64,000 bases of DNA from Enterobacter_D sp963521185 (GTDB lineage: Bacteria > Pseudomonadota > Gammaproteobacteria > Enterobacterales > Enterobacteriaceae). Every line of letters begins with the position of its first letter. The stretch's first letter is position 1. Below the pieces are notes generated by a model. The model made no database searches. It saw only the letters and a list, made by a program, of their open reading frames with translations, and was not told where the DNA came from. Shown here one piece after another: positions 1 to 8,798 of the stretch. The translations under genes were made by a program, and so were the position numbers. Location of the stretch: NCBI GenBank assembly GCA_963521185.1, contig CAUQTV010000006.1:1-64000 (forward strand), in the 5' to 3' direction.

Positions 1-53
1 CTCCGACCGCTCGGTTCGTAGCCGAGTACTCTATCCAGCTGAGCTATGGATGC
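1..53 (-). tRNA. argY: tRNA-Arg (ACG), cut by window start
   Basis: Only the 5' part is inside the window: acceptor 5' strand, D arm and anticodon arm, identical over the shared part to the complete tRNA-Arg at 117-193. The anticodon read on the minus strand is ACG (decodes CGU/CGC/CGA with inosine). It is the third tRNA of the cluster that begins with the serine tRNA, the same order as serV-argV-argY in E. coli; the symbol is assigned by that order. The T arm and CCA end lie outside. Confidence 0.85.
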
Positions 54-116
54 ATCAGGAATTACTTCTGTACTACAAATTCAATGTCACTCATCATGCC
101 GCAACACTGATGAAGA

Positions 117-193
117 TGGTGCATCCAGGAGGATTCGAACCTCCGACCGCTCGGTTCGTAGCCGAGTACTCTATCCAGCTGAGCTATGGATGC
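117..193 (-). tRNA. argV: tRNA-Arg (ACG)
   Basis: Complete 77-nt tRNA with encoded CCA (complement TGG at 117-119), a GTTCGAATCC T-loop and anticodon ACG. It follows the serine tRNA by 4 nt and precedes another copy by 63 nt, so all are likely processed from one precursor. The repeat of near-identical copies matches the argVYZQ cluster of E. coli; the symbol rests on position. Confidence 0.93.
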
Positions 194-197
194 AAAA

Positions 198-290
198 TGG
201 CGGTGAGGCGGGGATTCGAACCCCGGATGCAGCTTTTGACCGCATACTCCCTTAGCAGGGGAGCGCCTTCAGCCTCTCGGCCACCTCACC
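198..290 (-). tRNA. serV: tRNA-Ser (GCU)
   Basis: Class II tRNA of 93 nt with a long variable arm, anticodon GCU (complement inside cttagcag near 251-258), a GTTCGAATCC T-loop and encoded CCA. Acceptor ends pair (GGTGAGG with CCTCACC). It is first in the tRNA cluster and lies downstream of csrA, as serV does in E. coli. Confidence 0.94.
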
Positions 291-351
291 ACACGCCTCT
301 TGCGAGTGCTTCGAAGAACTTGTTTCTGCTCATCGTCGCTGCGTGGCGCAC

Positions 352-379
352 ATATTACTTTCTGGGACTTATAAGTCAA
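352..379 (-). promoter_or_regulatory. Promoter of the serV-argV tRNA cluster
   Basis: On the minus strand a -35 TTGACT (374-379) and a -10 TAATAT (352-357) are separated by 16 bp and followed by a G+C-rich discriminator (GTGCGCC), the usual form of stable-RNA promoters under stringent control. It lies about 60 bp upstream of the serine tRNA. Confidence 0.65.
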
Positions 380-607
380 ACAATTTTTCCCACCCCTGAA
401 TCGATTGCACACTTCGCACGCAATTAGGGCGTAAAAAGGCCAAAAAGGATGTTTTATCAGCAGAATTTCTGCCGTCACCACGGGCCGTGCGTAAAACAAA
501 AGTTGGCTGACAAAGGATAAAAACAGAAGATCGACGAAAGAAATTGAACGCTAAAAGGGGGCAAGAAATGAAATTGTCATGCAAGAGGGGGAGAATCGAA
601 GAAGAGC
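380..607. other. Intergenic, csrA to tRNA cluster
   Basis: No convincing gene. ORFs across this stretch lack ribosome sites and family resemblance. It probably holds the 3' end of the csrA transcript and sequence upstream of the tRNA promoter. Confidence 0.5.
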
Positions 608-633
608 CGCGTCTCGCCAGACGGCGAGACGCG
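608..633 (-). terminator. Probable csrA terminator
   Basis: Perfect 11-bp G+C-rich stem (CGCGTCTCGCC with GGCGAGACGCG) and 4-nt loop, seven bases after the csrA stop. On the minus strand it is followed by TCTTCTTCG, a weak U-tract, so termination may be incomplete. Confidence 0.6.
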
Positions 634-639
634 ATAATA

Positions 640-825
640 TCAATAACTGGACTGCTGTGATTTTTCAGCCTGGATACGCTGGTAGATCTCTTCACGGTGA
701 ACAGACACTTCTTTAGGGGCGTTGACACCAATACGTACCTGGTTGCCCTTGACGCCTAAAACAGTCACAGTGACCTCATCCCCAATCATGAGGGTCTCAC
801 CAACTCGACGAGTCAGAATCAGCAT
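640..825 (-). CDS. csrA: Carbon storage regulator CsrA
   Basis: Small dimeric RNA-binding protein that binds GGA motifs in mRNA leaders and represses or activates translation; sequestered by CsrB/CsrC RNAs. The 61-residue product (N-terminus [11 protein letters not shown]-terminus QQSSY) is essentially the E. coli protein, including L4, R6, R7 and the [11 protein letters not shown] segment that forms the RNA-binding face. The start follows an AAGGAGC-type ribosome site. It lies between alaS and the serV tRNA cluster exactly as in E. coli; the 241-bp space to alaS presumably carries its promoters, which I did not resolve. Confidence 0.98.
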
Positions 826-1066
826 TCTTTGCTCCTTGAAAGATTAAAAGAGTCGGGTCTCTCTGTATCCCGGCATTATCCATCATATAACGCCAAAAAG
901 TAAGCGATGACAAACACGGTAAGTGTAAGCAGTCACGGCATTACATTCTGTTAAACGTAAGTTTAGCCGATATACACAACTTCAACCTGACTTTATCGTT
1001 ATCAACAGCGTAGTAGCAAGACCGCCACAACTCAGGGCCATGGCGGCTGCACTCGCTTTATCGTTA

Positions 1067-3694
1067 TTACAGTTTAGCGCTTACCCAGCCTTTAACGCTG
1101 GCGAGCGCCGCAGGAAGTGCTGCTGCGTCCGTACCGCCGGCTTGCGCCATATCCGGTCGTCCGCCGCCTTTACCACCCACTTGTTGAGCCACCACTCCTA
1201 CCAGTTCCCCGGCTTTCACGCGGTCGGTCACGTCCTTAGACACACCCGCAATCAGAGAAACCTTACCTTCTGCTACCGTAGCCAGCACGATAACCGTTGA
1301 ACCCAGTTGGTTCTTCAGATCGTCTACCATAGTGCGCAGCATCTTCGGCTCGACGCCCGCCAGTTCACTCACTAGCAGCTTCACGCCATTGATTTCTTCG
1401 GCTTTGCTGGACAAGCTCGCGCTCTCCAGTGCTGCCTGTTGTTCTTTCAGCTGTTGCAGCTCTTTCTCAAGCTGACGCGTTTTGTCCAGAACGGTGCGCA
1501 CTTTGTCGCCCAGATTCTGGCTGTCGCCTTTCAGCAACTGCGCAATGTCGTGCAGCTGGTCGCTGTCCGCGTGCAGGTGAGCAATCGCGCCTTCACCGGT
1601 CACCGCTTCGATACGACGCACACCTGCCGCCGTACCTGATTCAGACACAATGCGGAACAGACCGATATCACCGGTACGGCGTGCGTGAGTACCGCCACAC
1701 AGTTCGGTGGAGAAATCACCCATGCTCAGCACGCGCACGCGGTCATCATATTTTTCACCAAACAGCGCCATTGCGCCTTTGGCTTTCGCCGCGTCCAGAT
1801 CCATGATGTTGGTTTCGATCGGCAGGTTACGGCGGATTTGCGCGTTAACCAGATCTTCAACCGCACGGATTTCCGAAGGTTTCATCGCTTCAAAATGGGA
1901 GAAGTCAAAGCGCAGCGCTTTGTCATTCACCAGCGAGCCTTTCTGCGCAACGTGGGTGCCGAGCACTTCACGCAGCGCGGCGTGCATCAGATGCGTCGCC
2001 GAGTGGTTCAGGCGAATACGTTCGCGACGGGCTTCGTCTACTTCCGCTTTCACGCCGTCACCGACTTTCAGTGAACCGGTCGCCAGTTTGCCCTGGTGAC
2101 CAATCGCCTGGCCATATTTCTGCGTGTCTGTGACGGTGAACGAGAAGCCGTTGCCGTTCAGTTCGCCTTTATCGCCAACCTGACCGCCGGATTCCGCGTA
2201 GAACGGCGTTTCGTCGAGCACAACTACCGCGTCCTGACCTGCGCTAATCGTCTCAACGGCTTTACCGTCCACAAACAGCGCGGTGACTTTCGCCGTCAGT
2301 TCCAGGCTGTCGTAGCCTTTGAACGCAGAGCTGCCGTCAACGCGGATCATCGCGTTATAGTCTGCGCCGAAACCGCTGGATTCGCGCGCACGACGGCGCT
2401 GCTCTTCCATAGCGACTTCGAAGCCCGCTTCGTCCACTTTCAGATTACGCTCACGGCAAACGTCAGCCGTCAGGTCAACCGGGAAGCCGTAGGTGTCGTA
2501 CAGGCGGAAAGCGGTTTCGCCGTCCAGCGTATCGCCGGTCAGCTTAGACAGCTCTTCGTCCAGCAGCGCCAGGCCACGCTCAAGCGTGCGGGCAAACTGC
2601 TCTTCTTCGGTTTTCAGTACCTGCTCAACCTGCGCCTGTTGGCGTTTCAGATCGTCGCCCGCAGCGCCCATCACGGACACCAGCGGCCCCACCAGCTTGT
2701 AGAAGAAGGTGTCTTTCGCGCCCAGCATGTTGCCGTGACGGATAGCACGACGAATGATACGGCGCAGCACGTAGCCACGGTTTTCATTCGACGGGATCAC
2801 GCCGTCAGCAATCAGGAAGGCGCAGGAGCGAATGTGGTCAGCAATCACGCGCAGGGATTTATTGCTTAAATCCGTCGCACCGGTGACCTTCGCCACGGAA
2901 TCAATCAGCGTGCGGAACAGGTCGATATCGTAGTTGGAGTTCACATGCTGCAATACGGCGGCAATACGCTCCAGGCCCATACCGGTATCCACGGACGGCT
3001 TCGGCAGCGGTTCCATGGTGCCATCAGCCTGGCGGTTGAACTGCATAAAGACGATGTTCCAGATCTCAATATAACGATCGCCGTCCTCTTCCGGGCTGCC
3101 CGGCGGGCCACCCCAGATGTGATCGCCGTGATCGAAGAAAATCTCGGTGCACGGGCCGCACGGACCGGTGTCACCCATCTGCCAGAAGTTATCTGAGGCA
3201 TACGGCGCGCCTTTGTTATCACCAATGCGGATGATACGTTCGCGCGGGATGCCAACTTCTTTTTCCCAGATTTCGTACGCTTCGTCGTCAGTTTCGTACA
3301 CGGTCACCCACAGACGCTCTTTTGGCAGGGCGAACCAGTTTTCACCGGTCAACAGTTCCCATGCGTACTGGATAGCATCGTGTTTGAAGTAATCGCCGAA
3401 GCTGAAGTTACCCAGCATTTCGAAGAAAGTGTGGTGACGCGCGGTGTAGCCGACGTTTTCCAGGTCGTTGTGTTTACCCCCCGCACGCACGCAACGCTGT
3501 GACGTTGTGGCGCGGGAATAATTACGCTTGTCGAGACCAAGGAACACATCCTTGAACTGGTTCATCCCGGCGTTGGTAAACAGCAGAGTCGGGTCGTTGT
3601 TAGGAACCAGGGAGCTACTGGCAACTACCTGGTGTTCCTTACTATGGAAAAAATCGAGAAACGCCTGACGGATCTCAGCGGTGCTCTTGCTCAT
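1067..3694 (-). CDS. alaS: Alanine--tRNA ligase
   Basis: Class II synthetase charging tRNA-Ala by recognition of the G3:U70 pair. The 875-residue product has the family's order: N-terminal aminoacylation domain (start MSKSTAEIRQAFLDFF, class II motif 2 near RCVRAGGKHNDLENVG), tRNA-recognition region, editing domain with the zinc-type HSATH and CGGTHARRTG motifs, and a C-terminal C-Ala coiled coil and globular domain. Length is within a residue of the E. coli enzyme. It stands between recX and csrA, transcribed in the same direction as both. E. coli AlaRS binds its own promoter; I did not verify such a site here. Confidence 0.98.
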   Translation of the reverse strand: MSKSTAEIRQAFLDFFHSKEHQVVASSSLVPNNDPTLLFTNAGMNQFKDVFLGLDKRNYSRATTSQRCVRAGGKHNDLENVGYTARHHTFFEMLGNFSFGDYFKHDAIQYAWELLTGENWFALPKERLWVTVYETDDEAYEIWEKEVGIPRERIIRIGDNKGAPYASDNFWQMGDTGPCGPCTEIFFDHGDHIWGGPPGSPEEDGDRYIEIWNIVFMQFNRQADGTMEPLPKPSVDTGMGLERIAAVLQHVNSNYDIDLFRTLIDSVAKVTGATDLSNKSLRVIADHIRSCAFLIADGVIPSNENRGYVLRRIIRRAIRHGNMLGAKDTFFYKLVGPLVSVMGAAGDDLKRQQAQVEQVLKTEEEQFARTLERGLALLDEELSKLTGDTLDGETAFRLYDTYGFPVDLTADVCRERNLKVDEAGFEVAMEEQRRRARESSGFGADYNAMIRVDGSSAFKGYDSLELTAKVTALFVDGKAVETISAGQDAVVVLDETPFYAESGGQVGDKGELNGNGFSFTVTDTQKYGQAIGHQGKLATGSLKVGDGVKAEVDEARRERIRLNHSATHLMHAALREVLGTHVAQKGSLVNDKALRFDFSHFEAMKPSEIRAVEDLVNAQIRRNLPIETNIMDLDAAKAKGAMALFGEKYDDRVRVLSMGDFSTELCGGTHARRTGDIGLFRIVSESGTAAGVRRIEAVTGEGAIAHLHADSDQLHDIAQLLKGDSQNLGDKVRTVLDKTRQLEKELQQLKEQQAALESASLSSKAEEINGVKLLVSELAGVEPKMLRTMVDDLKNQLGSTVIVLATVAEGKVSLIAGVSKDVTDRVKAGELVGVVAQQVGGKGGGRPDMAQAGGTDAAALPAALASVKGWVSAKL

Positions 3695-3823
3695 AATTAT
3701 CCTGAAATCAAGCTAACGAAATGTCGCAGCCAGCGTTTGCCCTTTTACAGGCCGTCGCCAACTACTGGAAAAAGTGGGAATAAGATAAGTTTTCTTGGGT
3801 ACGAAGTAAAATCCCGTATGCAG

Positions 3824-4363
3824 TCAATCGTCAAAATTTAGCCATAATGCCTGAATATCCTCCATCAAAAATCCGCGATAGAGCAAAAAACGCTGCACTT
3901 TGACCTTCTCAGCGAAGGCCGTGGGTAGCGGTTCACCGAATTTGCGATCGGCCTGCGCGCGGGCAATCGCCACCCAGTCGCATTCGCACTCGCGCATTGC
4001 CGCTTCACCGGCTTCGCGCGTGATCCCTTTCTGGTTCAGTTCCTGGCGGATGCGCGCCGGGCCATACCCTTTGCGCCCGCGGCTGGCAATAAACTGTTTA
4101 GCAAAGCGGGCGTCGTTGAGGTAGCGGTTGTCATAGCACCAGGCCACCACTTTTTCGACATCCTCTTCGCTGGCATCCACCGGCTCCGGACCGGCTTTGG
4201 TCATGATCGGCGCGGCAAGCTTACGGCGAAACTCCTGCTCGCTGTGATCGCGCATCGCCAGGATACGCATCGCCCGATCCAGCAACCGGGCATAGGCCGA
4301 ACGGCGCGGTGAGTTTTCAGATTTTTCAGACCCGGATTTTTCAGACTCAAATTTTGTCGACAT
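3824..4363 (-). CDS. recX: Recombination regulatory protein RecX
   Basis: Inhibitor of RecA filament extension and ATPase. The 179-residue product has the helical RecX repeats (YARLLDRAMRILAMRDHSEQEF, KGYGPARIRQELNQKGI, KVQRFLLYRGF), slightly longer at the N-terminus than the 166-residue E. coli protein because of a lysine/serine/glutamate-rich leader. It lies downstream of recA beyond that gene's hairpin terminator; in E. coli recX is expressed by read-through from the SOS-controlled recA promoter, and the same arrangement is seen here. Confidence 0.95.
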   Translation of the reverse strand: MSTKFESEKSGSEKSENSPRRSAYARLLDRAMRILAMRDHSEQEFRRKLAAPIMTKAGPEPVDASEEDVEKVVAWCYDNRYLNDARFAKQFIASRGRKGYGPARIRQELNQKGITREAGEAAMRECECDWVAIARAQADRKFGEPLPTAFAEKVKVQRFLLYRGFLMEDIQALWLNFDD

Positions 4364-4417
4364 AGCACCTCCTGAGGGTTACGCCTTTTAAGCGAACGGC
4401 ACGTACCATCAGATAGC

Positions 4418-4444
4418 AAAAAGGGCTGCATCTCAGCAGCCCTT
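4418..4444 (-). terminator. recA terminator (partial read-through to recX)
   Basis: On the minus strand a 9-bp stem AAGGGCTGC/GCAGCCCTT with a 6-nt loop is followed by TTTTT. It lies 23 bp past the recA stop and before recX, the position of the known leaky recA terminator. Confidence 0.85.
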
Positions 4445-4467
4445 CTGTAACGAATCATGCGAGGTTA

Positions 4468-5532
4468 TCACATATCTTCGTTGGTTTCTTTCGCGTGTTC
4501 GTCGTTGTCATCGATGACGAAATCCGGTTTAGCATCCTGGTTATTGAGCAGCAGATCGCGCACTTTCTTCTCAATTTCCTTCGCCGTTGCCGGGTTCTCT
4601 TTCAGCCAGGTGGTGGCGTTCGCTTTACCCTGACCAATTTTGTCACCGTTGTAGCTGTACCAGGCACCGGCTTTCTCAATCAGCTTCTCTTTCACACCGA
4701 GATCGACCAGCTCGCCGTAGAAGTTGATGCCTTCACCGTAGAGGATCTGGAATTCAGCCTGTTTAAACGGTGCCGCGATTTTGTTTTTCACGACCTTCAC
4801 GCGGGTTTCGCTACCGACCACGTTGTCGCCCTCTTTCACCGCGCCGATACGGCGGATGTCGAGACGCACAGAGGCGTAGAATTTCAGCGCGTTACCGCCG
4901 GTGGTGGTTTCCGGGTTACCGAACATCACACCAATTTTCATACGGATCTGGTTGATGAAGATCAGCAGCGTGTTGGACTGTTTCAGGTTACCGGCCAATT
5001 TACGCATGGCCTGGCTCATCATACGTGCCGCGAGGCCCATGTGTGAGTCACCGATTTCGCCTTCAATTTCGGCTTTCGGGGTCAGTGCTGCTACGGAGTC
5101 AACGACCAGCACGTCAACCGCACCGGAACGCGCCAGCGCGTCACAGATTTCAAGCGCCTGCTCACCGGTATCCGGCTGAGAACACAGCAGGTTGTCGATG
5201 TCGACGCCCAGCTTACGTGCGTAGACCGGGTCCAGCGCGTGCTCGGCATCGATAAACGCACAGGTTTTACCTTCGCGCTGTGCCGCTGCAATCACCTGCA
5301 AGGTTAAGGTCGTTTTACCGGAGGATTCCGGTCCGTAGATTTCTACGATACGGCCCATCGGCAGGCCGCCTGCGCCCAGTGCGATATCCAGAGAAAGCGA
5401 ACCCGTTGAGATGGTTTCCACGTCCATGGAGCGGTCTTCACCCAGGCGCATGATGGAGCCTTTGCCGAATTGTTTTTCAATCTGGCCCAGTGCTGCCGCC
5501 AACGCTTTCTGTTTGTTTTCGTCGATAGCCAT
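4468..5532 (-). CDS. recA: Recombinase RecA
   Basis: DNA strand-exchange ATPase that also triggers LexA self-cleavage in the SOS response. 354 residues from the start MAIDENKQKAL, against 353 in E. coli. Walker A GPESSGKTT, the Walker B region and the acidic C-terminal tail (DDNDEHAKETNEDM) are present. An in-frame ATG five codons upstream is rejected because AGGAG sits seven bases before the chosen start. A LexA box overlaps the promoter and an intrinsic terminator follows the gene. Confidence 0.98.
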   Translation of the reverse strand: MAIDENKQKALAAALGQIEKQFGKGSIMRLGEDRSMDVETISTGSLSLDIALGAGGLPMGRIVEIYGPESSGKTTLTLQVIAAAQREGKTCAFIDAEHALDPVYARKLGVDIDNLLCSQPDTGEQALEICDALARSGAVDVLVVDSVAALTPKAEIEGEIGDSHMGLAARMMSQAMRKLAGNLKQSNTLLIFINQIRMKIGVMFGNPETTTGGNALKFYASVRLDIRRIGAVKEGDNVVGSETRVKVVKNKIAAPFKQAEFQILYGEGINFYGELVDLGVKEKLIEKAGAWYSYNGDKIGQGKANATTWLKENPATAKEIEKKVRDLLLNNQDAKPDFVIDDNDEHAKETNEDM

Positions 5533-5598
5533 TATTACTCCTGTCATGCCGGGTAAAGCAGGTGATGCTCAACCGGGAATTTCTGATCTGTTGCCGCA

Positions 5599-5626
5599 AT
5601 TATACTGTATGCTCATACAGTATCAA
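5599..5626 (-). promoter_or_regulatory. recA promoter with LexA (SOS) box
   Basis: Minus strand: -35 TTGATA (5621-5626), 16-bp spacer, -10 TATAAT (5599-5604). The spacer and edges hold the 20-bp SOS box at 5603-5622 (CTGT, 8 bp, ACAG; the arms read TACTGTATG/CATACAGTA), the strong recA type. The -35 overlaps the pncC stop codon, so pncC and recA are packed with no spare sequence. Confidence 0.93.
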
Positions 5627-6120
5627 GTGTTTTGTAGAAATTGTTGCCACAGGGTGCGTAAGGCATAGGCGGTGGCCTGACGTCGCACGCTTTCACGGTC
5701 GCCGCTAAAGCATTCACACCGCGTAATGCCCTCGCCCGCCGCACTCGCAAAGCCGAACCACACGGTGCCGACTGGTTTGGCGTCGCTGCCGCCGTCCGGC
5801 CCGGCGATGCCGCTCACCGAAATGGCGTAGCCTGCGCGTGCGGCTTTAATAGCGCCAATCGCCATCTCCACAACCACCGGTTCGCTCACCGCGCCATGCG
5901 CGTCCAGCGTGAGGGGCTTAACGCCGATCATCTCTGATTTGGCGTCGTTGCTGTAGGTGACAAAGCCCCGTTCAAACCAGGCGGAACTGCCTGCCACATC
6001 GGTGATGACCTTTGCCAGCCAGCCGCCAGTGCAGGACTCGGCGGTGGTCAGCGTCGCGCCGCGTGCCTTCAGCGCCTGGCCGATGCGCTCGCTCAGTTGC
6101 AGCAATTCACTGTCCGTCAT
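5623..6120 (-). CDS. pncC: Nicotinamide-nucleotide amidase PncC
   Basis: Deamidates NMN to nicotinate mononucleotide in pyridine nucleotide recycling. The 165-residue product starting MTDSELLQLSER equals the length of E. coli PncC (YgaD, CinA C-terminal domain family) and carries the family motifs TTAESCTGGW, RGFVTYSNDAK, and SGIAGPDGG. The ORF could be extended 15 codons upstream, but that extension is not conserved. It is immediately upstream of recA. Confidence 0.96.
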   Translation of the reverse strand: MTDSELLQLSERIGQALKARGATLTTAESCTGGWLAKVITDVAGSSAWFERGFVTYSNDAKSEMIGVKPLTLDAHGAVSEPVVVEMAIGAIKAARAGYAISVSGIAGPDGGSDAKPVGTVWFGFASAAGEGITRCECFSGDRESVRRQATAYALRTLWQQFLQNT

Positions 6121-6214
6121 CGTGACTCCCGTAAGTGAATAAAAACCTGGCAAACAAGATAGCACCTTCTCATTGAAGATGGGGATGAGAGGTAGATTTT
6201 ACGAGGCGGCTTCA

Positions 6215-6240
6215 GAAAAAAGGCCAGCGAGCACTGGCCT
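6215..6240 (-). terminator. Terminator of the zinc ABC operon
   Basis: Seven-bp stem AGGCCAG/CTGGCCT with 6-nt loop followed on the minus strand by TTTTTT, directly after the binding-protein gene that ends at 6248. A textbook intrinsic terminator closing the operon before pncC. Confidence 0.88.
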
Positions 6241-6247
6241 GGGGGGA

Positions 6248-7126
6248 TTATTTCATGCTGCTGGCGATGGTTTCAACGTTGTGGCGAAACGCGTCAACGT
6301 AGGTATCCGCTACGCCGCCTTTGGCGCTAAGCGCTTCCGGGTAAAGCTCGCCGCCGGGCTGTGCGCCTGTGGCGCTGGCAATTTGTTTCACCAGCCGCGG
6401 ATCGAGCTGGTTTTCCATAAACCAGGTTTTAACACCGTCCGCTTTAATCTGTGTGATCAATGCCGCCACCTGCGCCGCGCTGGCTTCGCTCTCGGACGAG
6501 ATCCCCTGCGGTGCCATAAAGTTGACGCCGTAGGCGCGACCAAAATAGCCAAACGCGTCATGGCTGGTCAGCACATTGCGCCGGGCCTGTGGGATGGCGC
6601 TAAAGCGGCTTTTCGCCCAGCTATCGAGCTGCTTAAGCTGCGCAATGTAGCGATCGCCCGAGGCCGTCAGCGCGGCTTTATCCTGCGGGTCGGCGTGAAT
6701 AAGCGCGGTCAGAATGTTTTGCGCGTACTGCGCGCCGTTCGCTGCGCTGTTCCAGGCGTGGGGATCGGTGACCGTTCTCCCCTCCTCTTGCAGGGTATGC
6801 GTCTGCACGCCATCTGAGGCGACCACCACCGTGCCCGTAAACCCGGACGCCTTCACCAGTCGGTCAAGCCAGCCCTCCAGCCCCAGCCCGTTAACCACCA
6901 CGACATCCGCTTTGCTGAGCGCAGCGCTGTCCTGCGGCGACGGCTCAAAGGTGTGCGGATCGCCGTCCGGGCCGACCAGCGTCGTCACCTTCACATGCTC
7001 GCCGCCCACTTCCGACACGATATCGCCCAGCACCGAAAAACTGCTCACCACGTTCAGCGTTTTAGCCATGGCGTTGTGCGCCACGAAGGCGAGTGCGAGT
7101 GTGAGAATTAACCCTGTACGTTTCAT
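6248..7126 (-). CDS. Zinc-type ABC transporter, periplasmic binding protein
   Basis: Cluster A-I metal-binding protein (ZnuA/AdcA/SsaB family). 292 residues with a signal peptide (about 1-21, cut before KTLNVV), the GDPHTFEPSP motif giving ligand H58, DPHAWNS giving H123, SHDAFGYF giving H189, and a C-terminal glutamate (E260 or E264). Three histidines plus an acidic residue is the pattern of zinc-binding members, unlike the His-His-Glu-Asp set of the SitA protein at 40.5 kb. There is no long His-rich loop as in E. coli ZnuA. Last gene of a four-ORF operon under a Zur-like box, so zinc is the inferred substrate. It is not E. coli znuA, which lies in another context. Confidence 0.88.
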   Translation of the reverse strand: MKRTGLILTLALAFVAHNAMAKTLNVVSSFSVLGDIVSEVGGEHVKVTTLVGPDGDPHTFEPSPQDSAALSKADVVVVNGLGLEGWLDRLVKASGFTGTVVVASDGVQTHTLQEEGRTVTDPHAWNSAANGAQYAQNILTALIHADPQDKAALTASGDRYIAQLKQLDSWAKSRFSAIPQARRNVLTSHDAFGYFGRAYGVNFMAPQGISSESEASAAQVAALITQIKADGVKTWFMENQLDPRLVKQIASATGAQPGGELYPEALSAKGGVADTYVDAFRHNVETIASSMK

Positions 7127-7138
7127 TATTTCCCCTTG

Positions 7139-8002
7139 CTACGTAAAAAGCGCGCGCAGGCCATCAGCGAGCCTGCTGCGCGTGCCAAATAAAACAGAGA
7201 TGAAAAAGAGCAGGCTGGCGGTCAGTACAATCGACGGCCCCGCAGGCAGCCCGGCGGTCCACGACAGGCTCAGACCAAGCCAGGCACAGAGCGCCCCGCT
7301 AACGCCCGCCAGCAGCAGCAGGCCGGGCAGCGTGCGCGCCCAACAGCGGGCGGCCACGGCGGGCAGCATCATCACGCCCACCGCCATTAAGGTGCCGAGC
7401 ACCTGGAATCCAGCCACAAGGTTTAGCACCAGCAGCGCGAGAAACAGGCCGTGCAGCGCGGCGGGCAACCGGCGGACGTTGACCTGCAAGAACGCGTTAT
7501 CGAAGGCTTCGCTGACAAAGCCGCGATAGCACAGCGCGAGGCTTAACAGCGTGACGCTGGCAACGCCCGCCACAAAAATCGCGGCATCGCGATCGACCGC
7601 CAGAATCGATCCGAACAGCAGGTGCAGAAGATCGACGCTGGAACCGCGCAGCGACACCAGCGTCACCCCCAGCGCCAGCGAGCCAAGATAGAATCCGGCA
7701 AAGCTGGCATCCTCTTTGAGCGGCGTGCGGCGGCTGACCGCGCCGGCCACCAGCGCCACGGTGATCCCGGCGATAAACCCGCCGATACTCATCGCCAGCA
7801 GCGACATGCCGCTCAGCAAATACCCCACCGCCACGCCGGGTAAAATGGCGTGCGACAGCGCATCGCCCATCAGGCTCATGCGGCGCAGCAGCAGGAAAAC
7901 CCCCAGCGCGGTGGTGCTAACAGAGAGCGCCAGGCAGACGATCAGCGCCCGCCGCATAAAGCCGAATTCGATAAACGGCTGAAACAAAAAATGCGCGATC
8001 AT
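7139..8002 (-). CDS. Zinc-type ABC transporter, permease
   Basis: ABC-3 family metal permease, 287 residues from MIAHFLFQPFIEFGF, with about eight membrane segments and the family motifs MSLMGDALSHAILPGVAVGYLL and LGTLMAVGVMMLPAVAARCW. The start is fixed by an ATGA overlap with the stop of the upstream ATPase gene; longer ORF starts would run into that gene. 12 bp separate it from the binding-protein gene. Substrate zinc is inferred from the operator and the binding protein. Confidence 0.9.
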   Translation of the reverse strand: MIAHFLFQPFIEFGFMRRALIVCLALSVSTTALGVFLLLRRMSLMGDALSHAILPGVAVGYLLSGMSLLAMSIGGFIAGITVALVAGAVSRRTPLKEDASFAGFYLGSLALGVTLVSLRGSSVDLLHLLFGSILAVDRDAAIFVAGVASVTLLSLALCYRGFVSEAFDNAFLQVNVRRLPAALHGLFLALLVLNLVAGFQVLGTLMAVGVMMLPAVAARCWARTLPGLLLLAGVSGALCAWLGLSLSWTAGLPAGPSIVLTASLLFFISVLFGTRSRLADGLRALFT

Positions 8003-8676
8003 GCCACCTGCCCCGCGCCGGACGGCGACATAATGTCGTCGGTTGCGCCCCACTTCGCCGCAGGGCCGTCAAGGCGCAAGGTCTGCGGAAAATGGCGCAG
8101 CACACGCTGGCTGTCGTGCAGCACCGCCAGCACGGTTTGCCCCTGGCGATTCATCTCCAGCATCATCTCCATCAGCAGTTGACTGGTGAGTTCATCGATG
8201 CCGGTGAAAGGCTCATCCAGCATCACCAGCGGGGCCTGTTGCACCCAGACGCGGGCGAATAACATGCGCTGAAACTGCCCGCCCGACAGCTCGTCAATGG
8301 TGGTCGTCGCCAGCGCCAGCAAACCGACGCGATCCAGCGCGGCGGCCGCCTCTTTACGCGCGCGGCGGTTGATGCTGCTAAACAGGCCGATGCGCGGCCA
8401 GCAGCCCATGCGCACCACGTCCTGTACGGTGATGGGAAACTGCGACTCCAGCGCGTGACGCTGCGCCAGCCAGCCGATCGTCGGGCGGACCGGATGCCAG
8501 TTCAGCGTGCCGCTGACCGGCGGTAAGAATCCGCCCAGGGTTTTTAACAGCGTCGATTTTCCGCAGCCGTTTTCGCCGACGATGGCCGTCATGCTGCCGG
8601 TCTCAAGGGTGCCGCACAGCGCAGGGGTGATCGCCCGCTGCCCGTAGCCCGCGACCACATGGTCAAGTTCAATCAT
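7999..8676 (-). CDS. Zinc-type ABC transporter, ATPase
   Basis: 225-residue nucleotide-binding subunit: Walker A GENGCGKST, Q-loop region, signature LSGGQFQRM, Walker B LVMLDEPFTGID and a switch histidine in VLHDSQ. The start MIELDHVVAGYG is chosen because domain homology begins there and the preceding 36-codon ORF ends in an ATGA overlap with this ATG. Translation is probably coupled at both ends (ATGA with the mini-protein, ATGA with the permease). Confidence 0.92.
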   Translation of the reverse strand: MIELDHVVAGYGQRAITPALCGTLETGSMTAIVGENGCGKSTLLKTLGGFLPPVSGTLNWHPVRPTIGWLAQRHALESQFPITVQDVVRMGCWPRIGLFSSINRRARKEAAAALDRVGLLALATTTIDELSGGQFQRMLFARVWVQQAPLVMLDEPFTGIDELTSQLLMEMMLEMNRQGQTVLAVLHDSQRVLRHFPQTLRLDGPAAKWGATDDIMSPSGAGQVA

Positions 8677-8783
8677 GGTAGCGCCACCGCCCATGCGGTC
8701 AGCAGCCAGAGTGCCGCCAGAGCCACTAGCGCAATAGCAATGCGCGTGCTGGCGGCGAGGGAAAAAAGCGAACGGGGGATCAT
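8673..8783 (-). CDS. 36-residue membrane mini-protein heading the zinc operon
   Basis: Reading the minus strand from 8783 gives a 36-codon ORF beginning MIPRSLFSLAAS, then a hydrophobic stretch (about residues 14-34, IAIALVALAALWLLTAWAVA) and a terminal LP. GAGG lies 7 bases upstream of the ATG, the Zur-like box lies upstream again, and the stop TGA overlaps the ATPase start (ATGA). Basic and polar residues precede the single membrane helix, which predicts cytoplasmic N-terminus. No family is recognised. It could be a transporter accessory peptide, like other small membrane partners of ABC systems, or only a coupling leader; placement and coupling favour real translation. Confidence 0.6.
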   Translation of the reverse strand: MIPRSLFSLAASTRIAIALVALAALWLLTAWAVALP

Positions 8784-8798
8784 CTGCGCACCTCATAA

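Noticed and set aside
1..193. Direct repeat of about 53 bases looking like a duplicated element or CRISPR unit
   Set aside because: The repeats are tandem tRNA-Arg genes with normal cloverleafs; no spacers or cas genes.
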